The position numbers and the translations under genes were made by a program. A stretch of DNA of 6,285 nt. Source: Prevotella sp. UBA3208. GTDB lineage: Bacteria; Bacteroidota; Bacteroidia; Bacteroidales; Bacteroidaceae. Where the stretch lies: assembly GCA_002363695.1 (NCBI GenBank), contig DEWO01000037.1:1-6285 (forward strand). Reading direction: 5' to 3'. Below the pieces are notes generated by a model that saw nothing but the letters and a program-made list of their open reading frames with translations, was not told the DNA's origin and made no database searches. Below, one piece after another: positions 1 through 6,031 of this stretch; positions within the stretch are counted from its first letter, which is position 1, and every line of letters starts with the position of its first letter.

Positions 1-832
1 ACATCCAGAAGTCGCGGTCCAGGTCTATGATAATGGTATTGATGCGGCGCATGGCGTCGAAGATGGCGCCCAGCCAGTCGTAGTTCGAAATCTGCGTCGT
101 CCACTCCTCACGCTCCAGACCGAGCTTCTCGCTGACAAAACGGCTGCCGAACTCGCGCCAGTCGTACTGCGGATAGGCCACATGGTGGGCGTTGTAGTTG
201 CCCGTGGCGCCACCGAACTTAGCCGTAATCGGCGTGTCCTTCAGGCCCTGCAACTGCTGTTCCAGGCGATAAACATAGACCATCACCTCCTTGCCCAGAC
301 GGGTCGGCGACGCTGGCTGTCCGTGGGTCTTGGCCAGCATGGGCACCTGCTTCCACTGCTCGGCATAGTCGTTCAGCTGCTCTATCAGCTCCTCGACCAT
401 CGGATAGTACACCTGCTCCAGAGCCTCCTTGATGCTCAGGGGCACCGACGTGTTGTTGATGTCCTGCGACGTCAGGCCGAAATGGATGAACTCCTTGTAC
501 TTCTCAAAGTCGCCCAGCCGGTCCAGCTGCTCCTTGATGAAGTACTCCACGGCCTTCACGTCGTGGTTCGTGGTCTGCTCGATCTCCTTCACCCGGGCAG
601 CATCCGTCTCACTGAAGTTGCGGTAAATGTCACGCAGCGACTCAAAGTGTTTATGGTCGAAGTCTTCTAACTGGGGTAGAGGCAGTTCGCACAGGGTGAT
701 GAAATACTCAATTTCCACACGCACCCGATAGCGTATCAGCGCGTATTCCGAAAAGTATCCTGCCAACTGCTCTGTCTTGTTTCTGTAACGGCCATCAATA
801 GGCGAGATGGCGGTCAGTACGTCTAATTCCAT
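1..832 (-). CDS. purB: Adenylosuccinate lyase, N-terminal 277 codons (3' end beyond the left edge)
   Basis: Adenylosuccinate lyase acts twice in purine synthesis, releasing fumarate from SAICAR and from adenylosuccinate; it is a cytoplasmic homotetramer of the fumarase/aspartase superfamily. The frame reads open from the ATG at 830-832 to the left edge. The N-terminus MELDVLTAISPIDGRY matches the E. coli-type PurB rather than the shorter B. subtilis type. Visible family motifs are TTNHDVKAVEY (residues 88-97, with H90), FGLTSQDINNTS (118-129) and KTHGQPASPTR (168-178), where H170 corresponds to the conserved catalytic-region histidine. The flexible signature loop with the catalytic serine (SSxMPxKxNP type) lies outside the window. 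The family is usually about 450 residues, so roughly 60% is present. The gene has its own promoter about 70 bp upstream and is separated from the tRNA by a terminator. No strong ribosome-binding site precedes the ATG; only a purine stretch GAGAAAG is seen. The assignment is secure. Confidence 0.96.
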   Translation of the reverse strand, partial: MELDVLTAISPIDGRYRNKTEQLAGYFSEYALIRYRVRVEIEYFITLCELPLPQLEDFDHKHFESLRDIYRNFSETDAARVKEIEQTTNHDVKAVEYFIKEQLDRLGDFEKYKEFIHFGLTSQDINNTSVPLSIKEALEQVYYPMVEELIEQLNDYAEQWKQVPMLAKTHGQPASPTRLGKEVMVYVYRLEQQLQGLKDTPITAKFGGATGNYNAHHVAYPQYDWREFGSRFVSEKLGLEREEWTTQISNYDWLGAIFDAMRRINTIIIDLDRDFWM

Positions 833-901
833 TGCTTTCTCAAAATGAACTTTTAAAATGTATATACAATCTTTTTTCGCGATATCTTCACAAATACGCT
901 G

Positions 902-933
902 CAAAGGTACGAATAAACGAGCAAAGCACCAAA
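902..933 (-). promoter_or_regulatory. Bacteroidota-type promoter of purB
   Basis: On the minus strand TTTG (930-933) is followed after exactly 20 nt by TACCTTTG (902-909). This fits the Bacteroidota housekeeping sigma consensus TTTG, 19-21 nt, TAnnTTTG. Transcription would start a few bases below 900, giving a leader of roughly 60 nt before purB. The leader is AT-rich and holds a 10-bp palindrome TGTATATACA (859-868) with no known role. I see no riboswitch-like fold in it. Confidence 0.75.
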
Positions 934-1010
934 GAAAACAAAGTTTTTTTATGTTAATCACTCAGTATTGTCATTGCGTTCTCGGCTATGTACTGGTGGA
1001 AAGATAGAAT

Positions 1011-1045
1011 AAAAAAAACGGACCGGTCTTTGTCTGACCAGTCCG
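1011..1045 (-). terminator. Intrinsic terminator of the tRNA-Val unit
   Basis: On the minus strand CGGACTGGTC (1036-1045) pairs with GACCGGTCCG (1019-1028) over 10 bp with one G-U wobble, around a 7-nt loop AGACAAA, and is followed directly by eight T residues (1011-1018). It begins 5 bp after the encoded CCA of the tRNA gene and closes that transcript before the purB promoter. The opposite strand lacks a T-run after the stem, so it acts in one direction only. Confidence 0.93.
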
Positions 1046-1050
1046 CTTGG

Positions 1051-1128
1051 TGGTGGGCGTTGACGGATTCGAACCGCCGACCCTCTGCTTGTAAGGCAGA
1101 TGCTCTAAACCAGCTGAGCTAAACGCCC
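1051..1128 (-). tRNA. tRNA-Val (anticodon UAC), with encoded CCA
   Basis: A complete cloverleaf of 78 nt can be drawn. The acceptor stem GGGCGTT/AACGCCC pairs perfectly (1122-1128 with 1055-1061). The D-arm is GCTC/GAGC with loop AGCTGGTTTA. The anticodon stem TCTGC/GCAGA carries loop CTTACAA, whose middle triplet TAC (1091-1093 on the complement) reads valine codons GUA and GUG. The variable loop is GGGTC and the T-arm is GGCGG/CCGTC with loop TTCGAAT, including one G-U pair. The discriminator is A (1054) and the terminal CCA is encoded (1051-1053). The gene stands alone between its own promoter upstream and a terminator immediately downstream; no other tRNA is in the unit. Identity is certain from structure and anticodon. 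Confidence 0.97.
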
Positions 1129-1208
1129 TTTCCTCTGAAAGCGGTGCAAAAATGGTGCAAGCCGAACGCAGAAAAACGAGTTTTTATGCTGAGGCGAAGC
1201 CCATGTTC

Positions 1209-1234
1209 GCAGTCGATTTCTCCAAATCGACTGC
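1209..1234. repeat. Perfect 11-bp inverted repeat overlapping the tRNA-Val promoter
   Basis: GCAGTCGATTT (1209-1219) and AAATCGACTGC (1224-1234) are exact reverse complements separated by CTCC. The right arm ends on the last base of the -7 box and the repeat covers the expected transcription start. Neither strand has a T-run after it, so it is not an intrinsic terminator. It could be an operator for a dimeric regulator or a 5'-terminal hairpin of the tRNA precursor; the sequence does not decide between them. Confidence 0.8.
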
Positions 1235-1265
1235 AAAGGTAAGGAGTTTTTTTGAAACCACCAAA
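1234..1265 (-). promoter_or_regulatory. Bacteroidota-type promoter of the tRNA-Val gene
   Basis: On the minus strand TTTG (1262-1265) is followed after 20 nt by TACCTTTG (1234-1241), matching the Bacteroidota consensus TTTG, 19-21 nt, TAnnTTTG. The predicted start near 1227 leaves a leader of about 100 nt before the mature tRNA. The promoter lies 56 bp beyond the stop codon of the OmpA-family gene. I see no hairpin terminator between that gene and this promoter, so read-through from the upstream operon is possible. Confidence 0.75.
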
Positions 1266-1321
1266 CTTTTGCACCACTTTTTTTGTTTTTCTTTGAATTT
1301 TCCCTATTTTTCAGCCCTTCC

Positions 1322-2509
1322 CTACTTCATTTCGACGGTCACGCGACGGTTGTTTACGGTAGGCGACAAGGTGTCAACACCACCGGCAGCCACCACCTCC
1401 AGCTGCTCACTGGGGAAGCCCATCTTCAGAATCTCGGCAACTACGGCATCGGCACGCTCTTGTGACAGCTGATGATTACGCTCGGCACGGCCTGTCTGAC
1501 TATCGGCATAGCCCGTTACAACGAGTTTGGCTTTGTGCTCCTTGGCCACGGCCACGAGGTCGGCCACGTTCTGCAGGTCACGCTGTGAGGCTATCGTAGC
1601 CTGATTCAGATTGAAGAACACCGAGACGGGAGCCGTCACCAGCTGGCGGTCCACTGCTTGCCGGGGCTGCTGGGCAGGCTGTTGGTTGGTCAGCAATTGG
1701 CTCAGACGGTCGTTCTCTGCCTGCAGATCTGCCAGCATTCCGTTCAGGGCATCCAGCTCGCCTTGTGTCAGTGCGTCCTGAGCGTCCTGAGACACAGCAG
1801 GTTTCCACGTCGACTTGCCCAGACGGTAGGTTAGTCCCACCTCGACGCTGACCATGCGGTCCTTGTTCTTCCAGGTATGGCGGTCAGGGCCTTTCAAGGC
1901 ACATCCGTCCAGGCCCGGCTCGTAGGCGCCATAGTTGATATCGAGGTTGAGGGCGACTTTCGGACTGAGTCTGAAGGTATTGAGCAAACCCACGGAGAGT
2001 CCCATGCCATAGGTGTTGTACGACATATTGCGCCCTATCCCTGCACCGATGTAGGGTATGAAGTTCCACAGGCGCTGTTCGTTGTAGCCCACGAGTATGT
2101 TGCTCAAGTTAAACAGCGCCTGCTCCTGAAGTGTCCAGTAGCGACTGGCATTCAGCGCCTTGTCCTCAGAGATGACACTGCGGCCCCACACACCGTTGAA
2201 CTTGGTACGCAGACCGATGCCCGGCGTAAACCACTTACCCAAGGCCAAGGAGAAGCCCATATTGGTGCGATAGCCCTTGAAGAGTTTGCTGAACTTGACG
2301 GCACTATTCTCCTGACTGCCCCAGAAGGAAGTTCCCACGACGTTAGCCTGAACAAACCAGTTAGACCAAAATGAGTTGGTAATCACCTTGTGCTTCTCTG
2401 ACTGCAGGTCCGATTGCGGCGTTGCCATCTCGTCATCAATAGTGACGTCCTGAGCCATGGAAGCCATAGAGACGCCCACGAGGGCCATGATTACAAATAA
2501 CTTTCTCAT
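1322..2509 (-). CDS. OmpA-family outer-membrane protein (N-terminal barrel, coiled-coil linker, C-terminal peptidoglycan-binding domain)
   Basis: The 395-residue product most likely anchors the outer membrane to peptidoglycan. Residues 1-20 look like a signal peptide (MRKLFVIMAL then a hydrophobic stretch, with cleavage likely near SMASMAQ). Residues about 45-230 are rich in alternating aromatic and glycine-containing strands (for example FIPYIGAGIGRNMSY and VEVGLTYRLG), as in an outer-membrane beta-barrel. Residues 252-273 form a short coiled coil with core positions spaced 3-4 (L252, L255, L259, L262, N266, L269, L273), followed by a Q/P-rich linker. Residues about 295-395 are an OmpA-like domain: SVFFNLNQATI, GYADSQTG with D336, LSQERA with R352, and NNRRV. 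D336 and R352 correspond to the pair that binds diaminopimelate in OmpA. The start codon has no Shine-Dalgarno sequence; only 7 bp separate it from the mutL stop, so expression probably depends on the upstream operon. The barrel subtype and the gene's name are not identified. Confidence 0.9.
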   Translation of the reverse strand: MRKLFVIMALVGVSMASMAQDVTIDDEMATPQSDLQSEKHKVITNSFWSNWFVQANVVGTSFWGSQENSAVKFSKLFKGYRTNMGFSLALGKWFTPGIGLRTKFNGVWGRSVISEDKALNASRYWTLQEQALFNLSNILVGYNEQRLWNFIPYIGAGIGRNMSYNTYGMGLSVGLLNTFRLSPKVALNLDINYGAYEPGLDGCALKGPDRHTWKNKDRMVSVEVGLTYRLGKSTWKPAVSQDAQDALTQGELDALNGMLADLQAENDRLSQLLTNQQPAQQPRQAVDRQLVTAPVSVFFNLNQATIASQRDLQNVADLVAVAKEHKAKLVVTGYADSQTGRAERNHQLSQERADAVVAEILKMGFPSEQLEVVAAGGVDTLSPTVNNRRVTVEMK

Positions 2510-2516
2510 AACATAC

Positions 2517-4343
2517 TTATTTTAACAAATCCTCTATTTCGTGTTGTGGCAGGATGCACAGGATAGACCTGCCGTCAGGTGTATAGTTGACATTGCTGCA
2601 AGCAAACAGCTCGTTGACAATATTCTCCATCTCGTCGTTGCCCAGCACCTGTCCCTGTGGGATGGCCGCATGACGCGCCATGGTAAGAGCCAGGGCCTGC
2701 CCGAGGGCATCGCTTGAGACCTCACCCTGATGGACAGCCTCGTCCACCATGTCGTGCAGCAACTGCACATAGTTCATGCCCCCGATACCGGCCGGAATGC
2801 CATTGACGGCATAGCTGCCCTGCCCTAAGTCCGTCAAGTCAAAACCTACGGCCGACAAGCGCGGGAGCACCCGCTCGAGCACCACCTGCTCGGCAGGCGA
2901 GAACTGGACGACCTCGGGGAAAAGCACCTGTTGGGTATCGGCCTCACGCGTCTGCAGTTGCGCCAGATACTGTTCATAGCGGATGCGCACATCAGCCCGA
3001 TGCTGGTCTATAATCATCAGTCCCGACTTAACGGCAGTCATGATGAAACTGCCTTTGTACTGATAGTGTATGGGGGATTTCTCTGCAGCAATACTGTCGC
3101 GATGTTCCGTACCTGCAGCCACCGGTTCCTGGTCGAAGAAAGAAGGTGCCTCCTGAGCAGGAGCAGCAGACTGGGTAGGCAGATCGGCATACAATTGTTC
3201 CCATCCGGATGCAGCCTTGCGCTTGGTGCCATTGAAGGGATTGTATCCTGGAGTGCTGAGCACCTTCGGGGCACTCGGGGCCTGTGGCGACTGTGGATTG
3301 TAGACAGGCATTTCCGGTTTCCCCTCCGTATCAAAGTCTAACTGCGGGATGGCACAGAACTGGCCGATGGCGTCTCTGACAGCAGCCATCAGCAGCTGCC
3401 AGATGGACTGTTCGTTCTCGAACTTGATTTCCGTCTTGGTAGGATGGATATTGACATCTATATCGGCTGGGCTGACTTCGAAATATATAAAATAAGGTAC
3501 GTGCGTACCTACAGGTATTAAGCGTTCGAAAGCCTGTTGGACGGCCTTGTGGAAATAGGCATGTTTCATGTATCGCCCATTGACGAAGAAGCACTCCGGT
3601 GCACCCTTCTTACGAGCCGTCTCCGGCTTGGCCACAAAACCCGTCACACGACACAATTCCGTATCGACGCTGACAGGCAGCAATTCTTGTGCATAGCGTC
3701 GTCCATAGACATCAGTGATACGCTGCAACAGCGAGCCTGCACGGAGGTTCATCAGTTCCTGACCGTTGCTATGCAGGGTAAAGCTGATGTCAGGATAGAC
3801 CAGCACGATGCGCTCGAAGGCCGTCAGGATATTGTTCAGTTCAGTAGCATTGGTCTTGAGGAACTTACGACGGGCAGGGACGTTGAAGAACAGGTTGCTC
3901 ACCGTGAAACTGCTGCCCACGGCACACGAGCACACCTCCTGGCTCTCAATCTTAGAGCCCGAGAGCACCAGACAAGTACCCACCTCGTCAGCCTCGCGAC
4001 GCGTACGCAACTCCACCTGCGACACCGCCACAATGGAAGGCAGCGCCTCACCACGGAAGCCCATCGTGTGGAGGGCAAAAAGGTCGTCAGCCTTGCGGAT
4101 CTTGGAAGTAGCATGGCGCTCGAAAGCCAGACGGGCATCCGTCTCGGACATACCGCATCCGTCGTCAATGACCTGTATGCTGGTACGTCCTGCATCGACC
4201 ACCAAGACGTGTATCGTCTTAGCTCCGGCATCAACGGCATTCTCTACCAACTCCTTGATGACGGAGGCCGGACGCTGTATCACCTCGCCGGCAGCAATCT
4301 GGTTGGCTACACTATCGGGCAGTAACTGTATGACATCTGTCAT
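2517..4343 (-). CDS. mutL: DNA mismatch repair protein MutL
   Basis: MutL couples mismatch recognition by MutS to downstream repair steps. The 608 residues show a complete N-terminal GHKL ATPase: NQIAAGEVIQRPASVIKEL (14-32), ELVENAVDAG (31-40, with predicted general base E31 and Mg-binding N35), DDGCGM (60-65), GFRGEA (95-100) and LFFNVPARRKFL (151-162), then DVNIHPTKTEIKF (296-308) with the phosphate-contacting lysine region. A Pro/Ala/Gln-rich linker spans about 335-425. The C-terminal dimerisation domain starts near 428. There the endonuclease motif DQHA(X)2E(X)4E is replaced by DQHRADVRIRYE (446-457), the ACxx motif reads ARHA (556-559), and CPHGRP reads TPDGRS (588-593). A clamp-binding motif QQVLFP (471-476) is kept. 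The ATG overlaps the stop of the OstA-like gene by 4 nt, which implies translational coupling. The family assignment is secure; endonuclease activity is doubtful. Confidence 0.97.
   Translation of the reverse strand: MTDVIQLLPDSVANQIAAGEVIQRPASVIKELVENAVDAGAKTIHVLVVDAGRTSIQVIDDGCGMSETDARLAFERHATSKIRKADDLFALHTMGFRGEALPSIVAVSQVELRTRREADEVGTCLVLSGSKIESQEVCSCAVGSSFTVSNLFFNVPARRKFLKTNATELNNILTAFERIVLVYPDISFTLHSNGQELMNLRAGSLLQRITDVYGRRYAQELLPVSVDTELCRVTGFVAKPETARKKGAPECFFVNGRYMKHAYFHKAVQQAFERLIPVGTHVPYFIYFEVSPADIDVNIHPTKTEIKFENEQSIWQLLMAAVRDAIGQFCAIPQLDFDTEGKPEMPVYNPQSPQAPSAPKVLSTPGYNPFNGTKRKAASGWEQLYADLPTQSAAPAQEAPSFFDQEPVAAGTEHRDSIAAEKSPIHYQYKGSFIMTAVKSGLMIIDQHRADVRIRYEQYLAQLQTREADTQQVLFPEVVQFSPAEQVVLERVLPRLSAVGFDLTDLGQGSYAVNGIPAGIGGMNYVQLLHDMVDEAVHQGEVSSDALGQALALTMARHAAIPQGQVLGNDEMENIVNELFACSNVNYTPDGRSILCILPQHEIEDLLK
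4340..4343 (-). other. ATGA stop/start overlap between the OstA-like gene and mutL
   Basis: On the minus strand the four bases ATGA contain both the mutL start (ATG, 4341-4343) and the TGA stop of the upstream gene (4340-4342). Such overlaps usually allow ribosomes to re-initiate, so MutL output would follow translation of the envelope gene. No separate promoter of the Bacteroidota type is visible just upstream. Confidence 0.9.
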
Positions 4344-5971
4344 GGGGCAACTTTGTTTTTAGGGGCTACGCGCCGCTTTTGCTCTTTCAGTTCGGTACCT
4401 TCTTTCTTGCCGCGCCAGATGAAGATATCCTGCTTGTTGAGCGGGCGGATATAGTCAAACCACGCATACTGCGGAAGAAAGTATTTATCTGGCGGTATCT
4501 GTGTCATGGGATAGAGCGTACCCTTAGGCTTTTCTATCCACATGCGTTTCATCTTACGTTTCTCAAGAAACATCTTCATCAGCGGGGTCTCCATGTAGTT
4601 CAGGCCTATGAGCGAACTGTCTGCGTCGTCAACAGGATAGTAGACCGACAGCACATTGTCAATGGCCTGCGACTCGCGCATCTCACCATTCCTGAAGAAC
4701 GCTTTCATCTCCTTCGACGACACCTGGTTGAAGTGGATGGTATCGGGCATCTGCTCGGTCGAGAAGGCCTGTCCGATGACATGTGCCCAGTCAATGGTCG
4801 AGTCGTTCATGTAGACACGAATCTCCTCGCCGAAGAGCTGCTGGCCCTGGTTCCACACGATGGGGTCGCGATACATTACCATACAGGAGTCATGTGAGTT
4901 GTAAACCAGTGAGTCGCACACAGCCTGCACATCAGGACGATAGGCACGTACCTTATTATATGCATGCATCACACGGTAGACGGAGTCCGTATTGTTGTTA
5001 TAAGTGAAAATCTTGAACGTGTCAGCGTGCATAAAGAGCGTATCCTTCTGCGAGAAGTCCATCGCCACCGCATTGTTGGTGGCCATCGCATAGCCCGTAG
5101 AGTCGTCGTACTCCGCATAGTCACCCGTCAGACGGTTCTTGTTAATGGAGTCTGTCATCACCACGTTCCAGTATGCATAGTTCTTTCCGTCACGGGCATT
5201 GCGGAACACACTGTCGCCCACAATGGTGCGGCCTCGGTCCTTGATGACGGAACGCCCGAAGAGTTCCGACTGCTTTGTCCGGGTATTGTAGTAGCCGTCT
5301 TCACTATAGATATGGCTACTGCCCGACGTGATGTTGGAAGGGCCTACGATATGCGCCCGCGACGTACGGGTGTCGTAATAGAGCGAGTCAGTAGTCAGAA
5401 ACATATTCTGATCCTTCAGCCGTACATCGTAGTAGAACATAGCCATCTTGGTATCGGTATGATACTCGCCCCAGTCAGAAGTCAGCACCGACTTACCGTC
5501 GACCATCTTACCACCTTCGAAGAAATTACCGAAACTATACATACGGTCATAGTCCAGCGAGTCGGTATAGAGCGTGGTCCTACGATGCTTCAGCACCACG
5601 TTATAGCGGGCCTGGGCCAGCTGGTCGTTACCGTTGTAATAGGCATAGTCGCTTACCAGACTGAGCGTGTCGCCCTGTACCATGCGGACATGACCGAAAG
5701 CCTCAAACGAGTTGCTCTGCTCATAGAAATGGGCACTGTCGCAATAGAGGTTTGCCCCCACATGACGGAAGTGCACATGACCGTGCAGTATCTGGGCATC
5801 GCCATTACGATACTGGTCATAGTGCAGGTTGTCAGCATGAACCAGATAGACACGTTTGTCCTGTTGCGCAGCCTTTGCACGTTTGCGAGGCGTACGCTTA
5901 CGGGCGGGCTGCATGGCAAACACCATACCCAGCACCAATACCCCCATCAACAGAAACAAAACTCTCTTCAC
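4340..5971 (-). CDS. Exported OstA-like protein (LptA/LptD N-terminal family)
   Basis: OstA-family proteins carry lipopolysaccharide across the periplasm or receive it at the outer membrane. The 543 residues begin with a signal peptide (MKRVLFLLMGVLVLGMVFA, no lipobox cysteine), then a very basic segment (residues 24-33, RKRTPRKRAK). From about residue 40 to 400 the protein is a series of OstA-type modules: ADNLHYD (46-52), ANLYCDSAHFYEQSNSFEAF (73-92), YTDSLDYD (135-142), TTDSLYYDTRTSRAHIVG (193-210), YSEDGYYNTRTKQSELFG (222-239) and TGDYAEYDDSTGYAM (282-296). They fit stacked beta-jellyroll turns. The end is basic and probably unstructured (RRVAPKNKVAP). The start is GTG at 5969-5971; a TGA lies two codons upstream in frame, and the next start (M9) would remove the positive n-region of the signal peptide. 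A purine-rich GAGAGAG precedes it. It is longer than classical LptA (about 185 residues) and lacks the LptD barrel. The exact role in the Lpt pathway is inferred. Confidence 0.88.
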   Translation of the reverse strand: MKRVLFLLMGVLVLGMVFAMQPARKRTPRKRAKAAQQDKRVYLVHADNLHYDQYRNGDAQILHGHVHFRHVGANLYCDSAHFYEQSNSFEAFGHVRMVQGDTLSLVSDYAYYNGNDQLAQARYNVVLKHRRTTLYTDSLDYDRMYSFGNFFEGGKMVDGKSVLTSDWGEYHTDTKMAMFYYDVRLKDQNMFLTTDSLYYDTRTSRAHIVGPSNITSGSSHIYSEDGYYNTRTKQSELFGRSVIKDRGRTIVGDSVFRNARDGKNYAYWNVVMTDSINKNRLTGDYAEYDDSTGYAMATNNAVAMDFSQKDTLFMHADTFKIFTYNNNTDSVYRVMHAYNKVRAYRPDVQAVCDSLVYNSHDSCMVMYRDPIVWNQGQQLFGEEIRVYMNDSTIDWAHVIGQAFSTEQMPDTIHFNQVSSKEMKAFFRNGEMRESQAIDNVLSVYYPVDDADSSLIGLNYMETPLMKMFLEKRKMKRMWIEKPKGTLYPMTQIPPDKYFLPQYAWFDYIRPLNKQDIFIWRGKKEGTELKEQKRRVAPKNKVAP

Positions 5972-5987
5972 TTTTCAACTCTCTCAT

Positions 5988-6017
5988 CGACCTTTGGTCG
6001 CTTTGTACCTTTAGGTC
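5988..6017. repeat. Two adjacent imperfect palindromes in the 60-bp gap upstream of the OstA-like gene
   Basis: On the minus strand GACCTAAAGGTAC (6005-6017) is followed after 4 nt by CGACCAAAGGTCG (5988-6000). The second is a perfect 5-bp inverted repeat with a 3-nt centre; the first has a 4-bp symmetric core. Both share GACC-AAAGGT, so they look like a diverged direct repeat. Neither is followed by a T-run, so they do not look like a terminator, and no TAnnTTTG promoter box is present in the gap. Confidence 0.5.
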
Positions 6018-6031
6018 AAAAAACTTTCAAA

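Noticed and set aside
182..670. A 162-codon open frame on the plus strand opposite purB
   Set aside because: It lies fully inside the purB coding region, which shows strong family motifs; the Leu/Val/His-rich translation is an antisense artefact.
859..868. TGTATATACA palindrome in the purB leader as a possible operator
   Set aside because: It is a short, pure AT-alternating palindrome in an AT-rich leader and does not resemble a known purine-repressor site; chance explains it.
1266..1321. Search for an intrinsic terminator after the OmpA-family gene
   Set aside because: The minus strand here is A-rich with no stable stem followed by T residues; I cannot support a terminator.
1152..1472. A 106-codon open frame on the plus strand running from the tRNA leader into the OmpA-family gene
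   Set aside because: It spans promoter sequence and the reverse of the OmpA-like domain; no ribosome-binding site or recognisable protein feature supports it.
3537..4325. A 262-codon open frame on the plus strand opposite mutL
   Set aside because: It covers the conserved MutL ATPase region in reverse and shows no domain of its own.
5985..5987. An ATG just upstream of the OstA-like gene as its start
   Set aside because: It is out of frame with the OstA-like protein; the in-frame choice is the GTG at 5969-5971 because a TGA lies two codons upstream of it.
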